A DNA stretch of 64,000 nt, taken from positions 2,976,001 to 3,040,000 of the forward strand of contig NZ_CP152413.1 of assembly GCF_038967635.1 (NCBI RefSeq), in the 5' to 3' direction. The notes beneath the pieces were generated by a model, which saw only the letters and a list, made by a program, of their open reading frames with translations, did not search any database and had not been told where the DNA came from. Below, piece by piece: positions 56,168-64,000 of this stretch; within the stretch, counting starts at the first letter, position 1, and the number at the start of each line of letters is the position of its first letter. Source of the stretch: Bradyrhizobium sp. B124. Lineage in GTDB: Bacteria > Pseudomonadota > Alphaproteobacteria > Rhizobiales > Xanthobacteraceae. The position numbers and the translations under genes are program-made.

Positions 56168-57499
56168 TCACTGCGGATGGATCATCATCGGCGCGTCGAG
56201 GTCGGTATCGGCATCGGCATCGGCCGCGCCCTCTCGCGTGTCGACGGTGGTGTAGACCGACATCCCGGCGCGCAGCATGCCCTGCTTGGCGACGCTGTTC
56301 GGCACCCGGATGCGGACCGGCAGGCGCTGCACGATCTTGGTGAAGTTGCCGGTGGCGTTGTCGGGCGGCAGCAGCGTGAACACCGAGCCCGCGGCCGGCG
56401 AGATGCTGTCGACGATGCCGGTGAACTTGCGGAAGCCGTAGGCGTCGACCTTGATCGTTACCCGCTGCCCGGTGCGGATGCGCTTGAGCTGGGTCTCTTT
56501 GTAGTTGGCGTCGATGAAGACGCCGTCGAGCGGCACCACATTGCCAAGCCGCTGGCCGACATTGATGTAATCGCCGGTGTTGACGAGACGGTTGGAGAAG
56601 GTGCCGTCCACCGGCGCGCGCACCTGGGTGAAATCGAGATCGCGCTCGGCCTTGGCGAGCTGGGTCTGCAACTCGGCGAGCTGGGCGCGGGCCTCGGCCT
56701 GCTGCGCCTTGGTGACATCGACGTTGCTCTTTGCGGCGGCGTAGGCAGCCTGCGCCGACCGCACGGCGGCCGCGCCCTGATCACGGCCGGCTTCAGAGAC
56801 TTCGAAGGTGGCGCGCGAGGCAAAGCCCTTGGTGCTCAGCGCCTGCTGGCGATCGAAATCGAGATCGGCGCGCTTCAGGCCGGCTTCGGCGGAGACGAGC
56901 TGCGCCTGCGCCTGCTCGACCGAGCTTTCGGCCGCCGCGACCTGGCGACCGATGCGCTCGATCGTCGCCTGCTGGGTCGCGATCCGCGTGCGCGCGGCGT
57001 CGACCGCGATGCGATAGTCACCGTCATCGATCCGGAAGATCACATCGCCTGCACGCACCAGCGCGTTGTCGCCGGGCAGGATCGCCGCGATATGGCCCGC
57101 GACGCGCGCGCCGAGCATGGTGTTGTTGGCGCGGACATAGGCGTCGTCGGTCGAGATGTAGAAGCGCCCAACCATCAGGTAATAGGCGGCATAGCTCGCG
57201 CCGGCGAGCGCGAGCAGCCCGAGCACGCCCATCATCACGAATCTGCGCTTGCCGGATTTCGGCGCCGCGGCAGCGGGCGACGCCGCCGGCTGTTCGGGCG
57301 CAGAAGCGGGCGGCGCCTCGGCGGGACGCTTGTCACCGGGACCCTTTTCGCCGGGACTCTTGGCTTCGTCGGCCCTTTTGGCTTCGTCAGTTCTGGCCTG
57401 CTCGCCGAGATCGGCGGATGCGTCGCGCGCCACCGCGTCCGCGGCCATCTCGGGCCCGGAACGAACAATGCGTGCAGCCTGATCCCGTGCTGCGGCCAT
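56168..57499 (-). CDS. HlyD/EmrA-type membrane-fusion protein
   Basis: The 443-residue protein has a long low-complexity cytoplasmic start (about 70 residues rich in Ala, Pro and Glu), one transmembrane helix at about 86-108, and a HlyD periplasmic part. A lipoyl half GHIAAILPGDNALV and alpha-helical hairpin (VAAAESSVEQAQAQLVSAEAG) are visible. It bridges EmrB-type pumps to TolC. The unusually long, proline-rich N-terminal region is beyond the normal EmrA length of about 390. A TetR operator lies about 80 bases before its start. Confidence 0.88.
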   Translation of the reverse strand: MAAARDQAARIVRSGPEMAADAVARDASADLGEQARTDEAKRADEAKSPGEKGPGDKRPAEAPPASAPEQPAASPAAAAPKSGKRRFVMMGVLGLLALAGASYAAYYLMVGRFYISTDDAYVRANNTMLGARVAGHIAAILPGDNALVRAGDVIFRIDDGDYRIAVDAARTRIATQQATIERIGRQVAAAESSVEQAQAQLVSAEAGLKRADLDFDRQQALSTKGFASRATFEVSEAGRDQGAAAVRSAQAAYAAAKSNVDVTKAQQAEARAQLAELQTQLAKAERDLDFTQVRAPVDGTFSNRLVNTGDYINVGQRLGNVVPLDGVFIDANYKETQLKRIRTGQRVTIKVDAYGFRKFTGIVDSISPAAGSVFTLLPPDNATGNFTKIVQRLPVRIRVPNSVAKQGMLRAGMSVYTTVDTREGAADADADTDLDAPMMIHPQ

Positions 57500-57583
57500 A
57501 ACCGAGGCTCCCCACCAAAATTCTTGACGCGCGCAATGGCGGAAGAACGGCCGTGCGGCGCATCGTCACTCCCACCAATACCA

Positions 57584-57604
57584 TTGACCGAACGGTTCGG
57601 TCAA
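57584..57604. promoter_or_regulatory. Perfect 21-bp operator between emrAB-like operon and tetR
   Basis: TTGACCGAAC and GTTCGGTCAA are perfect complements around a central G. The site lies between the divergent HlyD gene and tetR gene, 85 bases from either. Its length and symmetry are typical of TetR binding sites. Confidence 0.8.
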
Positions 57605-57689
57605 TCTACATTCCCGCCCAGCGGATTATAAGGCTTCGATTCTTCCCGGACTGATTCTGGGTTGGGTTCTTTGGTGAGAAGCTAAATCA

Positions 57690-58337
57690 ATGGTTGCAGC
57701 GCCCCCAAACCCCCTCCACCTCGTCGTCGGCGATGAGGAGTCCTCGAAGCGCCGCCAGATCCTGGACGGCGCCCGCAAGGTATTCCTGGAGCTCGGCTTC
57801 GACGGCGCCAGCATGGGCGAGATCGCCCGCGCCGCGGGGGTCTCCAAGGGCACCCTATACGTGTATTTCCCCGACAAGGCCGGGCTGTTCGCGGCGATCG
57901 TCGAGGAGGAGAAGCGCGAGCAGGGCAAGGTCGCCTTCAACTTCGATCCGGCACGCGACGTCGACACCACCCTCCCCGAATTCGGCCGTGCCTATGTCGC
58001 GGTGCTGTGCCGGCCCGGTGGCGGCTCCGCGATCCGCACCGTGATGGCGATCGCCGAGCGGATGCCCGAGCTCGGCAGCCGGTTCTACACCCATGTGATC
58101 GCCCACACCGTCGACCGCTTCGCCGCCTATCTTGAGGCGCGCGCCGCGCTCGGCGAGCTCGTGATCGACGACTATCAGCTCGCGGCCTGGCAATTCATGC
58201 AGATGTGCCAGGCAACGCTGTTCCAGGCGTTCATCTTCCAGGCCAATCCGTCACCCTCGCCGGAGCGGATCGCAACCGTCGTCGACAGCGCGACGCGCGT
58301 GTTCTTCGCGGCATACCGGCCGAAGCAGGCGAATTGA
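57690..58337 (+). CDS. TetR/AcrR regulator of the divergent efflux operon
   Basis: The 215-residue protein has a TetR helix-turn-helix near residues 25-65, with FDGASMGEIARAAGVSKGTL and then YVYFPDKAGLFAAIV. The C-terminal half fits TetR_C_7/AefR-like ligand domains. It is divergent from the HlyD-EmrB pair, with a perfect palindrome in the gap, so repression of both genes and release by a pump substrate is likely. The frame is open upstream without a better start. Confidence 0.9.
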   Translation: MVAAPPNPLHLVVGDEESSKRRQILDGARKVFLELGFDGASMGEIARAAGVSKGTLYVYFPDKAGLFAAIVEEEKREQGKVAFNFDPARDVDTTLPEFGRAYVAVLCRPGGGSAIRTVMAIAERMPELGSRFYTHVIAHTVDRFAAYLEARAALGELVIDDYQLAAWQFMQMCQATLFQAFIFQANPSPSPERIATVVDSATRVFFAAYRPKQAN

Positions 58338-58448
58338 TCCCCCGCCGTCGCAGGACAGGCGAGTGACGATCCAATACGACTATTTCCTTTGGCAGGACCG
58401 CAACTTGGCGCTTGTCGCGCGACGCCACCTCGCGCGACAATTCCCTGG

Positions 58449-59546
58449 ATGAACCGGCATATCGACCCAGATCAAATGTCCAGCGTGATGGCACGGCTGG
58501 GGGACGCCGTGGTCGACCCGGCGGCGTGGACCGGCATCATGACGTCGATCTGCGAGGCGGTGGGCGCAACCGGCGCCGTGCTGCTGCAAAGCGACGTGCG
58601 GACCCCGGACGTGCCGCGCACCGCGTCGACCGAAGAGATGGTGCAGCACTACTTCGCACACAACTGGCATGAGCAGGATTCGCGCGCTCCAGGCGTTCCG
58701 CGAGCAATGGCCGGCGAAGTGATCACCGATCAGGACTTGCTGACGCCCGAGCAGATCCGGTCGGATCCGATGTACAATGAGGTGCTGTATCCGTTCGGCT
58801 TCAAATGGTTCGCCGGCATCGGCTTCTGGGCCGACAGCGCGCCGTGGGTGCTGACGTTGCAACGCACCGGGGAGGAAGGACATTTCGAGACACGCGAGAC
58901 GCGGCTTCTGGCTCAGCTGGGGCCGCGCCTGACGGAGACAGCGACGCTGTCGACTGCGGTCGGCCGCATCGCGCTCGCCTCCATGACCGGCATTCTCGAC
59001 CGGGTGCGGCAGCCGGCCGTCGCACTCGATCGCACAGGCCTCGTGATCGATCGCAACGAAGCCGCCGATGCCGGCTTCGATGCGGACATCAGGATCAGGG
59101 ATCGCCGGCTGATCGTGCGCGACAAAGCAGCACAGGCGCGGCTTGATCAAGTCATCGATCTGATCCGCGCCGCACCCGAGCGCGCGGCGCTGCCGATCGA
59201 GCCGATCCTGATCCGCCGTACGCACAAGGGACCGGTGGTGTTGCGCGCGTTGCCGATCGACGGTGCGGCACGCAACGTCTTCCTCGGCGCGCGGGCGATG
59301 CTGGTCTTCGTCAATTTGACGCCACGCGCGATGCCCGAGCCCGGCATGATCGCGCAGGCATTCGGCCTCACGCCGGCAGAAGCGCGGCTGGTGGCGCTGC
59401 TCGCGGGCGGCCTCTCGATCGCCGACGCTGCCGAACGGCTCGGGATCGTTCGCGACACCGCACGCAACCAGTTGAAGTCGGCCTTCGCCAAAACCGGCAC
59501 GCACCGCCAGCCCGAACTGGTCAGCCTCGTCCTTCGGATCGCTTGA
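58449..59546 (+). CDS. LuxR-type transcriptional regulator
   Basis: The 365-residue protein has a C-terminal LuxR/GerE-type helix-turn-helix from about residue 300 (FGLTPAEARLVALLAGGLS, then IADAAERLGIVRDTARNQLKS). The N-terminal 250 residues have no autoinducer-binding Trp/Tyr cluster that I can identify and may be a PAS-like or other sensor. This resembles the single-copy Bradyrhizobium LuxR proteins without a cognate LuxI. The start at 58449 avoids a longer frame that has no ribosome-binding site. It seems monocistronic. Confidence 0.8.
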   Translation: MNRHIDPDQMSSVMARLGDAVVDPAAWTGIMTSICEAVGATGAVLLQSDVRTPDVPRTASTEEMVQHYFAHNWHEQDSRAPGVPRAMAGEVITDQDLLTPEQIRSDPMYNEVLYPFGFKWFAGIGFWADSAPWVLTLQRTGEEGHFETRETRLLAQLGPRLTETATLSTAVGRIALASMTGILDRVRQPAVALDRTGLVIDRNEAADAGFDADIRIRDRRLIVRDKAAQARLDQVIDLIRAAPERAALPIEPILIRRTHKGPVVLRALPIDGAARNVFLGARAMLVFVNLTPRAMPEPGMIAQAFGLTPAEARLVALLAGGLSIADAAERLGIVRDTARNQLKSAFAKTGTHRQPELVSLVLRIA

Positions 59547-59611
59547 GCATGGCGCCGCACCGGCGCGGCGCTTACCCTTCGAGACGCGCTGCGCGCGCCG
59601 TAGCGTCACGG

Positions 59612-59637
59612 GAGAGAGAGAGAGAGAGAGAGAGAGA
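59612..59637. repeat. (GA)13 microsatellite
   Basis: Thirteen uninterrupted GA units lie between the LuxR stop and the stop of the PKD protein gene. Such tracts are rare in GC-rich chromosomes and mutate by slippage. It is outside coding DNA. Confidence 0.9.
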
Positions 59638-59643
59638 TTCGAC

Positions 59644-60000
59644 TCAATCCACAATGATGGTTACCCGCCCGATTTCGCCCAGCACGGCCGGGCGTTGACC
59701 GCCGTACGCGCCGCTCTTGAGCACGGCCGTATACGATCCAGCCGCGCGATAGACGTGCGTCCGCCGAAAGCCGCGGATCGGTGAGATCGTGTCATCGGTC
59801 CGGCCGTCGCCGAAATCGAGCACGACCACCCCCTCCGGCATCCCCGGCCCCATGCCGGTGAAGGTCACCTCAAGCGGCGCGGCGCCCGAGATCGGCGAAG
59901 CGGCAAGTGCACTTGTCGCGTTCATCTGCGTCGTCGCGGTCATGTCGATCACACCAAGGGTGATTGCGGAGATGGCAAATATCGGCAAACGCCACGTCAT
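59644..60000 (-). CDS. Small secreted PKD-domain protein
   Basis: The 118-residue product starts with a hydrophobic signal-like stretch (MTWRLPIFAISAITLGVI) and then a single PKD beta-sandwich: APLEVTFTG, the DFGDG turn, and the closing THVYRAAGSYTAVLKSG. PKD domains are carbohydrate or protein binding modules in extracellular proteins. The ATG at 60000 is preferred over 60018. The gene follows the large RTX protease in the same direction, after a hairpin, and may be its partner on the cell surface. Confidence 0.75.
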   Translation of the reverse strand: MTWRLPIFAISAITLGVIDMTATTQMNATSALAASPISGAAPLEVTFTGMGPGMPEGVVVLDFGDGRTDDTISPIRGFRRTHVYRAAGSYTAVLKSGAYGGQRPAVLGEIGRVTIIVD

Positions 60001-60018
60001 TTCGAATGTCCCGATCAC

Positions 60019-60049
60019 CCACCCGCCGCAAGCAGATTGCGGCGGGTGG
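60019..60049. terminator. Strong hairpin between protease and PKD gene
   Basis: Thirteen-base arms CCACCCGCCGCAA and TTGCGGCGGGTGG pair around the loop GCAGA. A T-run (60050-60053) follows on the plus strand; on the minus strand there is none. It separates the protease transcript from the PKD gene or ends plus-strand transcripts. Confidence 0.6.
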
Positions 60050-60085
60050 TTTTATGAATCAAGCCGCAGGACGCCCTCCTCCGGC

Positions 60086-63022
60086 TCAGACCAGATGGAA
60101 ATCGCCTGCGTGCGCTTGCAGCTCCGCCGCCTTGATCCCGGCAAAGGTGATCGTATCGCCGAACGCGTCCGTTATGACAGCGCCGGCGGCGGTATCGGCC
60201 GTGTGATTGGATAGCATGTCGTTCACGCTGGCGAAGATCGACTTGTCGAGTTGCACGGCGTCATTGTGCGCAACGAAATCGGTGATCACGTTGGTGCCGA
60301 AATGCGGGCGGAACAGGAACGTGTCCGGCCCGTTGTTGCCGGTCAACGTGTCACCATCGCCGCCGATCAGCACGTCCGGGCCATTGCCGCCGATCAGGAT
60401 GTCGTGCCCCGCCGAGCCGTCGAGCACGTCCTGGCCGTTGCCGCCGTTCAGTGTGGTATGGCTTCCGGCCTGGTAGTTGACGCCGGGATTGAACACGACG
60501 ATGCTCAGCGTCGACGACGCCGTTGCGCCATGCGGATCGGCAATCGTGTAGGCGAAGGTGTCCTGCGCGACGATCTGCGACGGCAAGCCCCCCTTGTTGG
60601 CGACGTAGACATAGCTGCCGTCGGCATTCAGCGTCAGCGAGCCGTAGGTGCCGGCGATGGTGTGCCCGACATTGCCGGCCGCCCCGTCGACGGCGCTGAC
60701 CACCGAGTGACCCTGATCGTGGATGTCAGGATCGGTGTCGTTGGACAGCACACCGTGCGACGCGTCAACCGACAGCGTCGACTTCTTGGCCGTGCCGTTG
60801 CTGTCCGCGACCGCGATCGGCGCGTCATTGGCGCCGTTGATGGTGAGGACGACATCCTGGGTGACGGCCCCGCCATGCGCATCGTCGATGATGACGGGCA
60901 CCGTGACGGTGAGGCTCTCGCCGACCGACAGGAAATCGAGATCCTTGTCGACGATGCTGTAGCTCCAGTCGATCTTGCCTGCGTTGGTGTTGCCGGCCTC
61001 GGGCATGATCGTAAAGGCTGCCTCGAGCGAGGCGATCTGCGTCGGCGTGAGTTCCGACGTGTAGTCGTGCGTCGAGTCCTGCCAGGTCACCGTCTCGCCG
61101 GCGGTATTGATCGTCGCAGTCGGCCGGTCGTTGAGGTCGGGATCGGTGAAGGCGATCGTGCCGGCGGTCGCATCCGGCGTCGAACTTCCTGTGACGCCGG
61201 GCAATTCGCTGATCGTCCCCGTCAAGTTGGACAGTGCCGGCACTACCGACACGGGATCATTGGTGCCGGTGAAGACGACCGTGATCTGTTGGGTCGAAGC
61301 GTCACTGACGCTCGAGCCGGTGTGGTGGTCCGCCACCGTGACGTCGTAGACCACAGTCAGCGTCTCACCAGCCGCCAGGAAGTCCAGATTCTTGTCCGCC
61401 AGGTCGAACTGCCAGTTGAGCGTCCCGCTGGTACCGTCGACGCCAATCGTGTCGGTCAGCGCCGTTGCGAGCGCCGCCTGCGTGGCGAGCGGAATCGTGA
61501 CGCCGCCGGACCAGGTCGCGGTATCAAACGACTCACTCGCGGTGTGCGTGTCGCCGGCATTCGCATCGGTCAACGTCAGCGTGCCGAGAAGTTCCTGCAG
61601 CGAGGCGGAATTGGTGGTGTTGGCCAATTCGGTCAGCGGATGCGGCGATCCCGGATCGGGCGACAGCACCGGCGGACGGTTCAGCACTTCGGTCTCGTTG
61701 AACGTGCCGTCGGCGAACTGGAAGTTCTGAATGTTGGTGACGGTGTCGGTCCCGTCAGGTGACCCGCCGCGCTGGTCGGCGATCTGGATTGCGCCGCTGC
61801 CAAGCAGTGTCGCGATATATTGCAGCCGGGTGCCGCTGTAGACGACCGTGTTGGTGCCGCCTCCGCCATCGATCGTGTCGTTGCCGCCATTGCCGCGAAG
61901 CACGTTGTCGGCGGCATTGCCGACGATCGTGTCGTTGCCCGACCCGCCATTGGCGTCCTCGATCAGCGACGCGGTCTCGGTCGGGTGGCTCGGATCGATC
62001 AACGCGTTGGCGATGTTGCCGCGCGCGAAATACTCGGCGCCACCCGCGCCGTTATTGCCGAGATCGGCGCGCTGCGCGTGCGCCGCGCTGGTGTCCAGAA
62101 TGGTCCAGGCGCCGGGATTGAGATCGATCGAGAGGCTGGTCGTGTAGTTGGAGAAGTCGTAGGTATCGGTGCCACCGCCATCCCACAGCGTCATCAGCAC
62201 GAAATTGCTTTGCGGCGCGCCCTGCCCGACGCCATCGATGAACTCCTCGCCGGTGGTCGGGCTCCAGGTGTAGGTGGTGTTGCCGTTGTGCGCCGTGGCA
62301 CCATAGTTCGCGCCGTACATGTACTGCAGCGCGGCGATGTCGTCCTGCATGTAGGTGGTCGGATGATCGGGCGCGTTGTCGCCATTGGTGGCGTTGTCGC
62401 CAGGAAACTGGCTGTAGGTCATCACCGAGTATTCGTAGGAATTGTGATCGGCCGGCAGCGCGGGGAACGTCACGCCGTGCCCGTCCTGCGTGACGTGGCC
62501 GTGCTTCAATCCGAGATTATGGCCGGTCTCGTGCATGATTCCGGCGGCATCCTGGAAGCTGCCGAGCACCGGATTGGTGTAGCCGCCGGTGACGAACCAT
62601 GCGTCGCCTTGCGCGCCCATCGCGGAGAACGGCGCGCTGCCGTTGTAGCCCAGTTCAGGCGGATTGGCCTCCGCAGTGCCGGGCGCGTTGCCGGGGACGT
62701 GCAGTCCGGTGTGCAAGGCGACACTGCTGTCGTCGGTGTAGTCGATCTTATCAGCATTGGCGTAGCGCAGCGTCGCGCCGGCGCTCGTCGTCTCGGTGAA
62801 GGTGAGATTGGTGAAGCTTGCGATGTTGGTGAGCGCGGTACGTACTGCCGTCTGCTGTGCCGCCGTGAACGCGCTGAAATTGTCGATCTCCTGGTAGCCG
62901 TATTCAGCGGTGCCAGTGGGGAACGAAAACGTCAGATTCTGCGCGCCGCCCGAACCCCACTCCCATCCCCAGAGAATGCCATCGATATCTGGATTACCGG
63001 ACAAATTAACAACTTGAGTCAT
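60086..63022 (-). CDS. Secreted M10 metallopeptidase with RTX and VCBS repeats
   Basis: The 978-residue protein begins with a serralysin-type protease domain. The zinc site is HETGHNLGLKHGH (His164, His168, His174), and SVMTYSQF around residue 200 is the Met-turn. RTX nonapeptides GGSGNDTIVGN and GGNDTIDGGGG follow at about 359-388, then two to three VCBS/cadherin-like repeats (about 450-870). A final RTX block (GGNGQDVLDGSAGHDILIGG) is near 885-930. There is no N-terminal signal peptide, which fits type I secretion through a C-terminal signal. Calcium would bind the RTX turns. No ABC or HlyD secretion genes for it are adjacent. Confidence 0.93.
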   Translation of the reverse strand: MTQVVNLSGNPDIDGILWGWEWGSGGAQNLTFSFPTGTAEYGYQEIDNFSAFTAAQQTAVRTALTNIASFTNLTFTETTSAGATLRYANADKIDYTDDSSVALHTGLHVPGNAPGTAEANPPELGYNGSAPFSAMGAQGDAWFVTGGYTNPVLGSFQDAAGIMHETGHNLGLKHGHVTQDGHGVTFPALPADHNSYEYSVMTYSQFPGDNATNGDNAPDHPTTYMQDDIAALQYMYGANYGATAHNGNTTYTWSPTTGEEFIDGVGQGAPQSNFVLMTLWDGGGTDTYDFSNYTTSLSIDLNPGAWTILDTSAAHAQRADLGNNGAGGAEYFARGNIANALIDPSHPTETASLIEDANGGSGNDTIVGNAADNVLRGNGGNDTIDGGGGTNTVVYSGTRLQYIATLLGSGAIQIADQRGGSPDGTDTVTNIQNFQFADGTFNETEVLNRPPVLSPDPGSPHPLTELANTTNSASLQELLGTLTLTDANAGDTHTASESFDTATWSGGVTIPLATQAALATALTDTIGVDGTSGTLNWQFDLADKNLDFLAAGETLTVVYDVTVADHHTGSSVSDASTQQITVVFTGTNDPVSVVPALSNLTGTISELPGVTGSSTPDATAGTIAFTDPDLNDRPTATINTAGETVTWQDSTHDYTSELTPTQIASLEAAFTIMPEAGNTNAGKIDWSYSIVDKDLDFLSVGESLTVTVPVIIDDAHGGAVTQDVVLTINGANDAPIAVADSNGTAKKSTLSVDASHGVLSNDTDPDIHDQGHSVVSAVDGAAGNVGHTIAGTYGSLTLNADGSYVYVANKGGLPSQIVAQDTFAYTIADPHGATASSTLSIVVFNPGVNYQAGSHTTLNGGNGQDVLDGSAGHDILIGGNGPDVLIGGDGDTLTGNNGPDTFLFRPHFGTNVITDFVAHNDAVQLDKSIFASVNDMLSNHTADTAAGAVITDAFGDTITFAGIKAAELQAHAGDFHLV

Positions 63023-63391
63023 GGGAAAACTCCGTTTTGGGTGAAATGAAAAACGTCCCCAATTCCGTTCAGTTGTCTTGCTGACGCGAGATGCAATCCT
63101 TTCTGCTGAGGGTGATTCCGATTTCGAAATTTGCGACGCAAAGGTCGCCGGATCTGGAATTCACCTGCACCGCGCCCGACGTCCGCGGCGGGCGCGATTG
63201 TTAGGCTTGTGGCAACTACAAGTCAAACGTGTTTCTGATTGTAATAAAACCATAAATTGTTAGACGAATTCGTCGAAAATTTTGTGCGTGCTCAAGCACT
63301 GTCTGTGGGCAGTCACATTCTGTGAGGGTAGTGTGATCTTCGCAGACAAGGAGGCACGGTCCGTGACTCCAATCACACGGGATCATCGTCG
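63023..63391. promoter_or_regulatory. Upstream region of the RTX protease, AT-rich with palindrome
   Basis: No gene was seen in this 369-base gap. Features include a perfect palindrome GACGAATTCGTC at 63263-63274 and AT-rich stretches around it. Inverted pieces TCACATTCTGTGA and AGTGTGATC around 63313-63338 may be regulator sites. The gap lies between the protease (minus) and GNAT (plus) starts and should hold both promoters. Confidence 0.4.
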
Positions 63392-64000
63392 ATGAACGAC
63401 CTCATCATCCGACATATGCGGCCGGACGAGATCGCGCTCGCGGTGGATTGGGCCGCGGCGGAAGGATGGAATCCCGGTCTCGCCGATGCGCCCTGCTTTG
63501 CCGCCGAGGATCCGTCGGGATTTTTCATCGGCGAGCTCGACGGCCAGCCTGCCGCGGTGATCTCCTGCGTCAATTACGGCGCAGGTTTCTCCTTCCTCGG
63601 CTTCTACATCGTGCGCCCGGATCTGCGGGGCCGCGGCCACGGTCTGAAGATCTGGAATGCGGCCATCGCGCATGCGCATCCGCGCGTGATCGGGCTCGAT
63701 GGCGTGGTGGCGCAGCAGGCGAACTACCAAAAGTCCGGCTTCGCGCTCGCTTACGCCAATGTGCGCTACGGCGGCACGGTCACCGCACCACCAGCGCCGA
63801 ACGCCGGCATCGTCGCGCTGACCGAGGTGCCTATGGCGCTGGTCGAGGCCGACGACGCCACGGTGTTTCCCGCGCCGCGTCCGGCCTTCCTGCGCGCCTG
63901 GATCAATGCGCCGGGCCATGTCGGACGCGCGCTGATGCGCGACGGCAGGCTGGCCGGCTGGGGGGTGATCCGTCCGTGCCGTACCGGCCGCAAGATCGGT
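63392..64000 (+). CDS. GNAT N-acetyltransferase, cut by the window end
   Basis: At least 203 residues are visible, starting MNDLIIRHMRPDEIALAVDW. The GNAT core reads AAVISCVNYGAGFSFLGFYIVRPDLRGRG, with the acetyl-CoA loop RPDLRGRGHG (the R/Q-x-x-G-x-G/A pattern) near residues 73-82. The remaining part resembles the C-terminal Acetyltransf_18 domain found in this COG. The stop codon is beyond the window. Substrate unknown. The short AGGCAC or GGAGG upstream is 37 bases away, so the start rests on protein similarity. Confidence 0.85.
   Translation, partial: MNDLIIRHMRPDEIALAVDWAAAEGWNPGLADAPCFAAEDPSGFFIGELDGQPAAVISCVNYGAGFSFLGFYIVRPDLRGRGHGLKIWNAAIAHAHPRVIGLDGVVAQQANYQKSGFALAYANVRYGGTVTAPPAPNAGIVALTEVPMALVEADDATVFPAPRPAFLRAWINAPGHVGRALMRDGRLAGWGVIRPCRTGRKIG

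Noticed and set aside
54523..56343. 606-codon plus-strand frame opposite the EmrB-like gene
   Set aside because: Antisense to a transporter with clear DHA2 features; shadow composition.

Overview
The window looks like chromosomal DNA of a slow-growing alphaproteobacterium, most likely Bradyrhizobium or a close relative. The evidence is uniformly high GC, a complete alphaproteobacterial division and cell-wall (dcw) cluster, an alpha-type RNase P RNA, and many short palindromic repeats of the kind common in Bradyrhizobium genomes. There is no rRNA, tRNA, CRISPR array or intact insertion sequence.

Layout. 1-8.8 kb: an L,D-transpeptidase, an alpha/beta hydrolase, a TetR regulator divergent from a small membrane protein with a 30-bp operator between them, a membrane protein with a spermidine-synthase-like domain, two uncharacterised genes in tandem, and a phytoene-dehydrogenase-like FAD oxidoreductase. 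8.8-14.8 kb: a repeat with DnaA-box-like motifs, a Flp pilin, prmA, a cysteine-cluster protein, an Xaa-Pro aminopeptidase and a Bcr/CflA-type exporter lying between two 101-bp direct repeats. 14.8-42.0 kb, all on the minus strand: rsmH-ftsL-ftsI-murE-murF-mraY-murD-ftsW-murG-(methyltransferase)-murC-murB-ddl-ftsQ-ftsA-ftsZ, then lpxC, bamD, recN and ligA. This block makes UDP-MurNAc-pentapeptide, lipid I and lipid II, polymerises septal peptidoglycan and builds the division ring. No mraZ was found.

42.0-52.3 kb: an AmpD-type amidase, a small secreted protein, an ECF sigma factor with its DGPF partner, rnpB, a GntP permease with a patatin-like phospholipase, a stand-alone sigma-70 region 1.1 protein, a basic hypothetical protein, an esterase, a TauE/SafE permease and a DUF1330 protein. 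52.3-64 kb: an ABC exporter, an EmrAB-type efflux pair with a divergent TetR regulator and a perfect 21-bp operator, a LuxR-type regulator, a PKD-domain protein, a large M10/RTX/VCBS protease, and a GNAT acetyltransferase cut by the window end.

The most unusual object is at 27574-27946, between murC and murB. It is a 373-bp unit with perfect 35-bp terminal inverted repeats, each folding into its own hairpin, around one GIY-YIG endonuclease gene antisense to the operon. It resembles a minimal repeat-plus-nuclease mobile element, analogous in layout to REP/RAYT units but using a different nuclease fold. At least three other repeat families sit in neighbouring dcw intergenic gaps.
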